This document shows, in pieces, positions 1 to 10,900 of a DNA stretch of 64,000 nucleotides. A program made the position numbers and the translations under genes. The stretch spans positions 5,549,427 through 5,613,426 of the forward strand of contig NW_024881296.1 of NCBI RefSeq assembly GCF_018691265.1. The letters run 5' to 3'. Below the pieces are notes generated by a model. The model did no database searches, was not told the DNA's origin, and saw only the letters and a program-made list of their open reading frames with translations. This stretch comes from Tyto alba (lineage: Eukaryota; Chordata; Aves; Strigiformes; Tytonidae). The stretch's first letter is position 1. Each line of letters starts with the position of its first letter.

Positions 1-82
1 CTGAGGTTTTTTATATGTCTGACTACAGAAACATTCAAGTAACAGATGCTGCACTTTTTTTTTTTTTTTTTTTTAACTTTAG

Positions 83-140
83 GACATGGAGATAGCTGCA
101 GAAGAACTTCAATATGTTCTCAATGATGTATTAAAAAAAA
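83..140 (+). CDS. CAPN9: CAPN9 exon a (first in window)
   Basis: Encodes DMEIAAEELQYVLNDVLKK, the first EF-hand region of the penta-EF domain. The acceptor is aactttag after a run of 20 T (55-74). The donor is GTAAGT at 141. One base (A) carries into the next exon. Confidence 0.9.
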
Positions 141-3100
141 GTAAGTGCTGATAACCTCTAAGTTAAGGGCTGTAAAGAACTTTATAAAAGCTGCCATTAA
201 ATTCACTTACAGATAGAAAAATAAAGGCTGTGTTACAACCCCTGCCTGGTGTCCTCCAGCCAGCTGAGGCAGAGCCAGGAAAACATCTGATCCATGATCT
301 AACCATGGGCTTGCCCTGCCTCCAGCATGATCCATGTTGGCTCAGTGAGGCCAACTCTCCCTTGCACCACTGCACTGCTGTGGAGAGACAGGCACTGGCC
401 TGGGACTGGTAAGACCTGGAGGTCGTCCATGACCCTGCTACAGGTCCCTTGTACAACGGGAAACCTGTCACTCTCTGAACTTCATCTCCTGATTTACAAT
501 CCAAGAACAGTATTTTCTGTCATGTCTTCAGTAAATACCTCTTCTGTCTGGACTGTGACTTCTCTATAGCGAGGTCTGTCTTCATCTTCCAGTGCACAGG
601 TCCTCCCACAATGAGGACTAAGAGCCAGCGATCACTGCTTATGAAATCCTATTTTCTATTTTCAGTTTATAAAAGGCAGATTTTCCCAATGACTTCTTTC
701 TTTTCATTGTCCTTTTTCAGCGAAGAACATAAAATTCAAGAACTTAAGTCTCATTTCATGCCGAAATATCATTTCTCTTATGGACGTATCCTTTTGAATA
801 AGTTTTGTGAGGCTAAATGAATACTGAATGTAATTGTCCGTAGCATTACCTGTCATGGTTATCAGAGATGGATGTGGTAATGTCATGGCAGAACACTACG
901 TAAAGAAAAAAATTATGTGAAAGTTGTTTCCTCATTTTTATTTTAGAAATTTAGGGTTAGGAGCTTCAAGACAAACCATTTTCTCCTGCAGACTTAGAGG
1001 CAGATGCTTTAATGCTGAGCACTTTTAAAAGTAAATCTCAAATTAATTCTGTATAGAACAGTGCATTTTTCAAGCTTTGGCTTATTTGAAAAAGGCCTAG
1101 ATGAGATAACTCAAGAAAAGTCTGTTGTCTGGAGGGTTAAATTCACCAGACAGAGTTGTGCGTGCAAGTTATGGGAAAGAAATTAAGGATCAGTGGAGTG
1201 TTGAAAATTACTGATATCAAAGCTGTGGGCTTTTTGACAACCAGACTAAAAGCTGGAAAATCTGTTTTTTCATCTAGATCCTGGGACTCCAGGAAGCAGA
1301 CATGTGGGTGAGAGTTGTCTGTACAAATTTAGGCATTTGTGGTGTAGGTGTCTACATCTAAGCTAGCTTTTTAGACTTCCTTTGTAGACAGTGAAAAGGA
1401 TGGTGTAATTATGCTTGTTTTGGATATGTCTAACCATGCGGGATGCTAAATGACTGCTCAGACATTAGGTGAGATGAGTCACAACCCTGGTACTCCCCCA
1501 CCAGATTTGTCCTTTGCAATGTTCTAGTGCCCACTGAGTTTGCTTAGAATAACTTCTCCTCAGGTAGAGCTGTTTTTTGCAGTATGCACTCCTGATAGAC
1601 AATTTTGTTACATGTGAAACAAAACAGTGCTAACAAGGCAAGTATCTAACATTTGATTTATATCTTGTGTGTTCAGCTGAGAAGTTCTTATCTTTTGCTC
1701 CAGTCCATGACAGGGGTAACATCCTTTCAAACATTTCTAACAAGAAACCAAAGCAGACAAAACTTTATCCTCGTAAAGCTATGACCATAAAGTTAAAATT
1801 CACTGCAGATCAGCCATCATGCGTATGCAATGAGAAAGAGGGTACTAGTCCTGAATCTCCTCTCTTAAAAACCAAGCTTCAGCGGGAGGCTGGTCCATGT
1901 TCACATCTCGTCCTTACATGGTATTGGGACAGAGCCAAGGTCTGCACTTGACCCAGGAGCATGACAGCCATCCTAGGTTTGCTATTTAGGATATAACTAA
2001 ATAGTTTCCATGATTTGCAATGCTTCCAAGCAAATCTCTGCATAGTTTTGAATAAATGAGTAGACATCTCTTCCTCTGCTTTGGAAGCACAAGGAATGCA
2101 TACTCAACCATCCCATTCTGGACATGGTATTTGGAACACAATGGAGGAGCAAAATTACATGAATGCAAACCTGAATCAATGCTGGCAGAGTCCCGCTCCG
2201 TGTCATATGCCACCAAATTCCCTGGCTACAGCCACTTTGCAATGGCACAGAGCAGGGGCAAAGTTCTACGTGACCCCAGGAAGAAGCACCTGGCTGGGTA
2301 AGAAGACAGACTTTCTGCAGGAGTGATAACGTCCCTGGGATCTGAGGGTGCCCTCAATAATGTCACCAGTGTGAGTGCTTAAATAACGGCAGGCATTATA
2401 TAGACCCCGCTTGGCACGTTTTGACCTTTGTGAATGCTTGCTGAGCTAGTGTCTGTCTGAGCAAGGGCTTTGTCCTGTCAAGTAAGATGGAAAGGGGAAG
2501 GGGAATGGGCCCATGTCTCATTTAGCATTTCAAAGCAAGTGTCCCATCCTGCTAGTGAGCTCTGCTAGGGTGACATCAGTAACTCAGGAAAATAAGTATT
2601 AAGACCTTCACACTTCAGGCAGAGGGAAGGCCAGGCAGATCTAATCACTGACTCTCATAACTGCTATACAGACAATTTATTCAGACCATAAGGACCAGAT
2701 TCTGCCATCCTCACCCCTCAACTGCCATTAATTTTTGGTTGAGCCATTGCAACAGAGCACGGTTTCTAGATAAAAATACCAAATAGCACATTGGTTGACT
2801 AACTCCTTCGAGTACAGTAGCAATTTCTTTTAATCAAGCAATTTAATTCTCTGAATCATTTATATCCCATTTACACCCAAAGCTGTTCTTGCCTTAGAAC
2901 AATCTGTCTTTCTTTCTCCTGTGAAGCCTGCATTGCTCAGCTGTGTTTTTATATCACATAATGTTCCCCAAGTATCACAGCCACAGCCATGACTGTAACT
3001 GCTCAAGCTGCACCTCATGAGAAATCCCGATATTGGTTTCAGCAGCACCACAGGCTTTTCAGACAACTTAACATTTTCTGCTTAAAGGAACAGTGCTGAT

Positions 3101-6100
3101 AAATTCAGACAGAATTTGGACTTTCATGTAACAAATCCTTTTCCTTAATTCAGATTACCAGACCAGTGGCAATGGGAAACTGGAATTTAGTGAGTTCAAA
3201 GTGTTCTGGGAAAAAATGAAGAAATGGATAGTAGGTGACATTATTCATTGTGTTTGTTTCTTCATTTCATTAGCTATTTCCTGCACAGTTTATTATGTAT
3301 GCACAGACAAAAATGGAGACAAGCGTGTTTACAAGCCACAAATTTTAACTCAAAACAAATGTTTTAAAAGTATGGGGGCTTGTTTTGGATAGTCAAAAAC
3401 ATTCTTCGCTTTCCATGATGCTAAACCATAATGGTTTTCTGGAAATAACAGAGATTTTTGTAAGCAAATCAACTATGTTTGGGCTAAAGAATGCAATGGG
3501 CACTAATAAGCAAGCCAATCAAAGTGAAACTTTAGGCATTTCCATTATTGCTGTTGTACAGAAGAAGAAAGTGATGATTCATGAATACTAGGAAACAATC
3601 ATTTCCTAAGTCACTGCATTTCCATTATTGATCTCTCAGGAGTCAACTGTACTAAAGTCTGGGAAAGTGCTGATTCTAATTTTAAACACATTTCTCTGCC
3701 ACAGTATATGGCAGTAAGAATGAGCAGGCTTGCAGAATCAGGCCGTGGACTGAATATTAAAATAAAGACATCATAATTGTTTCCTCATGGTCATTAATAG
3801 TTTCTTCTGAATTTGTGCTTCACCCAAGCATTCAAAATATGCAGTTCTCTGCTTTTTGTCTAGCCCATCAGAAATGGCAAACACTTTTTCTGGGTATTAA
3901 TACCACATCTCTTTTAACAAAGGACACATTGTTTTTTTTAACAAGGGGGCTTGGGAAATCCTTGTATCTTGTAGGAAGATTTACACGTATATTTGCTGGA
4001 AAAATTTAAGCTGAATGTGACAACAGCTCTAAATAACTCATATTCCAAAGGAGAGTCGTGTTTGTTGTCTCATTAATGGGATGAAATTTAACTCCAGCTT
4101 AATAATTACTTATTATTTAGGTCAAAATTCAAACCCTTTGTTCCATTTCTCTTGGTTGTACCATGAATGTGGCTATTTAGATTTTTTCTACTTAAAAGCA
4201 AATGAGTAAGTGACAACCTCAAATTCGTGTTACACAGTTTATCTCTAACCTTCAGAATTATAGAGCAAAACATAAAAAGAGATTAAGAGAATGCACCAGT
4301 TAAGAGTTAAAAGACAAATAACTATATGTCCTTCCCAGATAAAATAAGTTTTTTCCTTAAAAATTCCATGATTTTTTTAAGATCAACTCATTATTTTTGA
4401 ATGCTTGGTTTTGGCAGTACTTGTTTAAGTTTCATAGCAACCTATTCATATGACAAAGAGAATTGGGACCCAGATTTGCTCCTCAGTTACAAAATCAGAC
4501 TGGATCTACACCAAAGTCTTGTCAGCTTTCTTAAGTGCTTATGCTACGCAGTTAGAGATAAACACCTTGCCTTTCTATGTAATATCTGTGTAATATATTT
4601 CATATACAAATACAGAAATTTCCATGTGCTCCTTTCATAACAGAACATCTTCCTTCAGTTTGACTTTGATAAATCTGGCTCCATGTCCTCCTATGAGCTT
4701 CGTAGTGCTCTTAAAGCTGCAGGTAAGACAAACATTGCATTTTATCTGGGAAACCTGTCAGACGGATTGGCTGTGGGTGAAGAGGCCTGAAACCAATTAC
4801 GCAGGCTGGGTGCCCCTGAACAGAGAGGAGGTCTAAACCCCAGAGAGGACCTGGGCATCTAGAGAGGACATTGGGTGGACTAATTTCACCCCAGGTATCC
4901 CCCAACCCTGCAGGGTAGTCAGAGTAATCTTTACATTTTTATTGAGCTCTGTTAAACTCAGCAGGGCTGCACATGTGCAGAGGTAGACCCTGAAACAAAC
5001 CACTTCAGAGTCCATCTCCACTCAAGGGTTGGAGGAATAGTGAGCAAGCTGTTTGTTATGAAGAGCAGTCAGTGCATTTGTATTTCATTGCAAATTATTT
5101 TTGTTAAAACACCTAGTTTTTCAGAAATCCCTCCAAATTTCAAGAAGACAGAATGGTCCCTCATGCATCGAAAAGTTCATGGACTAGAAACTGCCATGAC
5201 TGCAAAATTTCTTGTTCAGAGTTTGTCATTCATTGCAAACTTAAAGACCTTTGTGGTCAGATTGCTTTCCAGATGGATGTGTGACACAGAGTATCCTCCA
5301 ATTAACTGGTTTTCAAGATTAGTTAGTAGAGATCTGCAGATTCCTCCCTAGATTATGAGGTTGCTCACTACTCCTTTGGGTGTGTCTCTTTGGGAAGGAT
5401 ACCAACTCAACAACTACCTGCTGCAACTGATTGTCCTCCGATATTCTGATGAACAGTTCCAGATTGAATTTGATGATTTTCTGAACTGCTTAATTCGCTT
5501 AGAGAATGCAAGTCGTGAGTATCATCTTCCTCTGGAATTTCTTCCCCTTTGGAAAAAACATGTTCCACTTTCGGCTGTCATTGAGCATATTGCACAATAT
5601 CTGAGACCAAGTGTGTACGTGGCTAACAGAAAGGAGCTGTGTTTAGCATTTGCTTTCCGGATGGCTTTTCTCCTGTAAAGTGACAAAAGTTCTGCTGCTA
5701 ATGGAAAATTTACCCACGTGAATAGAGCCTGCTTCATAAACTCTGCAGCAAAGTAGAAGGCATGTGAAGAATGCTGACAAAGTCTATGTTATTGCCTTTC
5801 TTGTGACCTGCCCACAAGCTTAATTTGGGATCACAGAAGTTCATGGTTCAAATATTGCTTGTACTTCATACAAAGAGATACTTGGCATGTGTTTAGGCAG
5901 GTATCTCTTCTCTCTTTTACATAACTTGTACACTTTCAGCAGAAGATATGGTTCCCCGTACATTGAGGCACCCTAGGTCTCAGTTTATTCGTATGTAGAG
6001 TCGCTCTCATTCCAGAGCAGCAGTAGTAGAAATAGGTAAAATGGTAGATAAATACTGAAGTGATCATTAATGTGGCTCCAAATTCAAATCATGTGCAACT

Positions 6101-7454
6101 CACTCTATGAGAAGCAAAATCAACTTTCTTGACTTATTGTTTTGTTTTGTTCTCTTTATTTCCTGGTTCAATCTATGCCATTAGAAGTATCAAACTACTC
6201 AGAGAGAAAAGTTAAATAAGATATATAGAGAAATGCAAATTGCTTTGCCCCATTTTGGAGGATCATCCAAATTCAACCATTTAGCACATCCAGGACACCC
6301 TCTTCCAGTCAAGTTGTGAAGTGAGACTTGCACAAAGGCCTTAAGTCAACAAGACATTTCCACTTACAAGGACTTAGTTTTGTCAGAGCAGCTACCAGCA
6401 CCAAGCAATCCTAAGCAAACCACTTTTGCACCAGGCCCTCCCTCTCCTTGGCACGGTCACACGTCGCTGTGGGATGGGGTGCTCATGTATGAATATGAAT
6501 GAGGTATATTTATGGCGACGGTGTCCTGTTTTTCATTTCAGGAGTATTCCAAGCACTGAGTGTGAAAAACAAGGAGTTCATTAACCTGAATATAGGCGAG
6601 GTATGAGCACAGCTTCATAAACACTGACAAGATGATGGGGCTTCTCTAGAGCTCTGTCCTCTTGTAAGAAGCAGAGTATTTCTGCATGACACTTCGGGTG
6701 ACATCTATGTCCGTGAGAGTGCAGGGTGCATGGGCCATAGGTTTCAGCAGGGCTAGGATTTTACAGCACATGCACTGATTACATCTCCTCCGTGCTATTT
6801 CCCTCCTTCCTTGCCCTGTGGCATATTGACAGCTTCCCATCCCCCTTTCTAGATTCTCTGCTTTTTTCTTCCTGGAGTGCCAGCTCTTGATGGGGGAAAA
6901 GGGAAGCAGCAGATGGGGGTGGGGAAGGTCTTTCACTCTCCTTGAATTCCCCAGGAGTTCAGATCAGCCTCTCCTGTGCATGTCCATCACCTGCTTCTCA
7001 CACTACTCAGCACAGACTTCTTATTGCCTTGTGCTCTCTTTGTTTCCTCATTGCATGTGTCAGTCGTCTCTCATTTTACACTCACCTGAAGCTTCCTGGG
7101 TCAAGGCACAATGAATTTTCTGGCACAACAAACGTGGGAGCTCGTGTGGACTGCTGGCACGCAAACAAAATCACTGCCGTTATCGGCATCTAGTGCCTAG
7201 AGGGCTCTGCCTCCTTCCCTCCAAACACAGAAGTAAATGCTGGCTGAGGTCCCTCCTTAGTGACAAGACATAAAAACCTAGTGAGCAAAGGTCCTCTTCC
7301 CTGTGTGGGGTCAACTCAGAGCAAGACGCTGCTTTTGAACTTCTTTCTTTCATTTGGGGAAAGGGGGGGGGGGGGGAGAGGGCCCTGAAATAATTAATTG
7401 TAAAGTTGATCTTTCTTCCAATATTAGTTTATCAATCTGGCAATGAACATCTGA
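83..7454 (+). CDS. CAPN9: Calpain-9, C-terminal penta-EF-hand part (partial gene, 5' end outside window)
   Basis: Calpain-9 is a calcium-activated cytosolic cysteine protease of the digestive tract. The window holds only the end of its C-terminal penta-EF-hand domain, which binds calcium and pairs with the small subunit. Seven coding exons were joined: 83-140, 721-785, 3162-3230, 4644-4722, 5398-5514, 6542-6600 and 7428-7454. All phases agree and give 157 residues ending in FINLAMNI and TGA. Two canonical calcium loops are visible: DTSGNGKLEFSE, split between exons at its first Asp, and DFDKSGSMSSYE. The fourth (YSDEQFQIEFDD) and fifth (around KNKEFINLN) are degenerate, as is usual in this family. 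Segments such as LLQLIVLRY, DDFLNCL and RLENASRVFQALS are what I know of calpain-9, and the C1orf198 neighbour supports this over other calpains. The protease core lies to the left of the window. No stop or frameshift breaks the visible part. Confidence 0.93.
721..785 (+). CDS. CAPN9: CAPN9 exon b
   Basis: Encodes TKNIKFKNLSLISCRNIISL then MD, the helix entering the second EF-hand. The acceptor is cctttttcag, ending at 720. The donor GTATCC at 786 is weak. The exon ends in phase 0 with the Asp that is position 1 of the following calcium loop. Confidence 0.9.
3162..3230 (+). CDS. CAPN9: CAPN9 exon c
   Basis: Encodes TSGNGKLEFSEFKVFW and EKMKKWI, completing a canonical EF-hand loop. The reading frame requires the AG at 3160-3161. 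A stronger-looking CAG ends eight bases earlier, at 3153, but would shift the frame. The donor is GTAGGT at 3231. Confidence 0.9.
4644..4722 (+). CDS. CAPN9: CAPN9 exon d
   Basis: Encodes NIFLQFDFDKSGSMSSYE and LRSALKAA. The loop DFDKSGSMSSYE is a complete calcium site with Asp at 1 and 3, Ser at 5 and Glu at 12. The acceptor is cataacag, the donor is GTAAGA at 4723, and one base (G) carries over. Confidence 0.92.
5398..5514 (+). CDS. CAPN9: CAPN9 exon e
   Basis: Encodes GYQLNNYLLQLIVLRYSDEQ, FQIEFDDFLNCL and IRLENAS. This covers the fourth, non-canonical EF-hand. The acceptor is an AAG (tttgggaag, ending at 5397). The donor GTGAGT at 5515 leaves one base (C). Confidence 0.92.
6542..6600 (+). 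CDS. CAPN9: CAPN9 exon f
   Basis: Encodes RVFQALSVKNKEFINLNIGE, the start of the fifth EF-hand, which mediates dimerisation in calpains. The acceptor is tttcatttcag. The donor is GTATGA at 6601, where reading on would meet TGA after one codon. The exon ends in phase 0. Confidence 0.9.
7363..7376 (+). repeat. G14 run upstream of the CAPN9 terminal exon
   Basis: Fourteen consecutive G on the transcribed-sense strand of CAPN9, in the last intron, 52 bases before the terminal exon. Confidence 0.85.
7428..7454 (+). CDS. CAPN9: CAPN9 terminal coding exon (FINLAMNI, stop)
   Basis: A nine-codon end piece, FINLAMNI then TGA, follows the acceptor ttcttccaatattag. It is too short for ORF finding. I located it by searching for the conserved calpain tail (aromatic or hydrophobic residues then LTM-like residues) in phase 0. 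A run of 14 G lies 52 bases upstream, at 7363-7376. Confidence 0.88.
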   Translation, partial: FINLAMNI

Positions 7455-7966
7455 AGAAACCTGACTTGGATGCCAGGAGTTTCTTGCAACACCGCTGCCA
7501 AGACTTCTGCCCCAATAGCTGAGATTGCCTTTGCATGCAAACTTTACTGGGAGATTTTGTGCAGAGGAACATGCATGCTGCCCACCCTTTCTGGTCTCCA
7601 GCCCTGTTGATGAGTACAACAGTCACATTGCATTTTGTTTTTATTTTTGGTAAAGCCTGATACTGGATTTGTTACTGTGAGAGACATTTGGATGGGACAC
7701 ACCTGCCTCTCAAACAGACTGAAACTGATGTCCCTGAGTGACCAGAGATGTTTATGAAACAGGATTTTATTTAGTTCTAGCACACCACAGACTACAGTGA
7801 TTAAAAGTCTTTATTGCTGCTTGGCTACAGATTATTGTAAGGTGCTTTTGAAAATATAAGGTTGTGTAAAACTTCATTTAGTTTGGAATTTATTCCCAGG
7901 CATGCTGTATGGCTACATAACAAGCCCCCTATCATAGCCACATGAATTGCAGTCTGGTGGAATGTG

Positions 7967-7972
7967 AATAAA
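7967..7972 (+). terminator. CAPN9: Candidate CAPN9 polyadenylation signal AATAAA
   Basis: This is the first AATAAA after the CAPN9 stop (7452-7454), about 510 bases downstream. A variant ATTAAA lies at 7800-7805 and could be used instead. This gives a 3'UTR of roughly 350-540 bases. I could not confirm the cleavage site. Confidence 0.5.
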
Positions 7973-7994
7973 GGAAGACTAGGGAATGAATGGA

Positions 7995-10900
7995 TGAAAA
8001 TTTATCCTTGAATATTTATGACAGAAGTTCTTGGTCAAGGCTTTCTTAGAAGGATGCTTAAGCTAAGGTTTGACATTCATCACAGGTTTAATTTAGGGAA
8101 AAATAGTTGCATCTCACCTTCCCTTAGTCCTTACTCTGATCCAACAAAGTTCCTCTGCTACATGCTTTGTTCTGTGGCCAGAGCATACCTCACGAGACAA
8201 TCTGCAGAACTGTATATGACTTTCCTTCATCGTCAGAGAAACACAGGACCCCTCAGACACTGAGCTCTTGCGTGGGGCCATTTTCCTCCAGTCTGAGATT
8301 GTGTCCCACACCAACCATGCTCCAGAAGAGCAACTATAATCATTTTAGATTAATTAAATGTACCCATTTGTAAGGCCCTGATCTCAACAGCTATCGCTAT
8401 TTTGCATCTGTGACTTACATAGTATTATTCATGTGATGTGGGTAGCCAGTGCTGACTTAAAAAATAACAGTAATAGCAGCCAGGGACTTAAGAGGTCTTC
8501 ATAGGATTTGCTTCCATGATTATCTTCATAACTTATGTCTATCTTATAATGAATCAACTGTCTGGATTTGTTTTCTAAAACCTTTCTTACAGTGAAACAG
8601 ATGGCCCTAGAATAGCTTTGCATTCCCTACTGTCCCGGATCACTGTGACAGCCAGGGTTTTGTTTTCTCTAGATTTAGACCTAATGAGCAATTCTGGAAG
8701 GAAAATCAAGGTGCAGTAAAGGTGAAGTTCAAACAGTGAAAAAAACATAGGGATCATGGTGTTTAAAATACCCACTTTCCATTTTCTTTTTTTTTTTCCT
8801 AACAATTACAATCTTGTAACTATGCAGAAAATGGCCTGGACCTAACTGGAAGCAGAGCAAAAGCTAATGGTTGCAGTATTTGATTAACCGAGGCACTCAG
8901 CCCCAAGAGGTGTATTGATTTTCAGATATACTGATCGTATGCCCTTTTGACAGCACTTGAGGCAGCTGTCTAAATTTGTGAAAGTTTGGATTAAAATCTA
9001 GACTGTCCTATAAACATTTGGCCACATACTTGAAACAAAAAATCACAGATCCTTAATTGGTTCATTGTGCAAGCTCAGATGTGGATACAAGCTTGTTGTA
9101 ATATAGCATCGTTCACAAGCTACACAGAAGAAATGAGTTGTCTCGATGCCTGGCATTGCCAGTGTAGCTTTTTGTTCGGTTACACAGAGCTGGGAATGTC
9201 TTGGCAGGATCAGGATTGATATAAGAAAGTGATAAATACTGAGGTGTGAGCAATGGGGCACAGGCAAAAATCTCCTCTGCATTTAAAAGAAAATTCATGC
9301 ATTTTAGAAAAAAACACCCTGAGGTGTTTCCTGCCCACTCTGAGCAGTTGCCTGCTGACCATATCACAAGGAATTTGAGAGCTAACATGAGTCCTCTACA
9401 AATCAAGCCTCTTTCCTGGCCAGGCAGCTTGCAGCAGAGAGCCAGGTCCCCCTCCTGCCTTGGGGTTTGCACAACAGCCACAGCCGCAGCAGGGGTGCGT
9501 GGGGGGGGTCAGCACAAGGAGGCCTGTACACGCGCCCAGGCTGGCCCATGGCCACCCAGAGTCTGTTGCAGCACAGTCCCTACCTCACCGCTTTGGCTAT
9601 AAGGATATTAAGGCTGCCTGTGCTGAAAGCCTTGCTAAAATCAAGGTGAAGGACAGCAACTGCTCCCCCTTGTCCTATGCGCTAGACCATTTTCTCTCTA
9701 CAACAGAGTAAGGCCCACCTTAAAAAGGTAGCTTTAGAAGTAAGTGCATGTGAAGATGGAGGATTATATAATCCCTTGTAAGGGTATTTTTCAGCTTGCT
9801 GTTATACTGCTCGTGTGAGTGCCTGAGTGGGCGAGTGAAGGACATTTGACTGCACGGCCCCATCAGAATATGATAGTCCCCAGCACTGCACTCGCCTGGG
9901 GTTTGAGCAGGATAGCAACTCAGTTCCCAGAAGCAGGGGCTTGGGCTTGCTGGTACTCTTTTCTTTTAATCAAGGATCTTGAATTTAAAGCTAGACTTTG
10001 CTGTCTTCTCTGACATGAAATGTAGATATTTTTGGCTCTGTACCATTACAGGAGCTATAGCAAATCACTTATGATGCTTCAAAAGCTGTGTGAGTGGTAC
10101 ATTCCCTAATGTGGTACACACAGACCTTGTTAGTAAGAACTGGCTCATGCTGGGAGCCCTGCCTGTCTGCTAATAGCAGCATTAATGGGGAACATGAGAG
10201 GCATTTTTCATAATTACACTACTGGAAAAAACTAAAAATCACTTAGCTACAGGGTTGCAATCTGAGTATGCTCTCCCACTCCCTCACAGAACCAAAAATC
10301 TCTCTCTAAAACCTGCTGCTAAAGCCTCACGCCAGATGTTATCAGGGGCTGGCTGCTGCCCTGATGCTGGTTGTCTCTCCTCTGTTCCCCTCTGCCCTCT
10401 CAGCAGCCTCAGCTCCCCAAGATGTTGGATAGTGCTCAGAGACACAGCATGTTTCTGAGTTTAAAGGAACAACATCAACTCAAGACCTAAGCCTTTTAGG
10501 AGGAGATTCATTTGGAGTTTGTCCTCAGCTCAACCACCTCCACCACCCCAACCATCCTGATGGTAGATTTGGCAATGGCATTTTCCTGTCTTGAAGAAGG
10601 TTTCCTACCTAATATGTTGCTGAGGCCAGAAGGGATATAGTTAGTGAAAACTACCATGAACTGCCATAAAAATGCAAAGAAACTGAAGAAGAGTGAAATT
10701 GCATTCTGCCATTTCTCCATGCAGAGACAGAAACTGTCAATAAACATTTTGGGCACAAGTATGGGCAGAAGTATCACATGCTTCTTCAAAAAGCTCTGAG
10801 GGAGTGGCTCAGCAATGCTGAGTCTGGCAGCAATACTTGCCTCAGAAAATCATAATTTTTTTCACAGGCCTATTTTAATCTCCACTAGTTTTTTTTAGGG

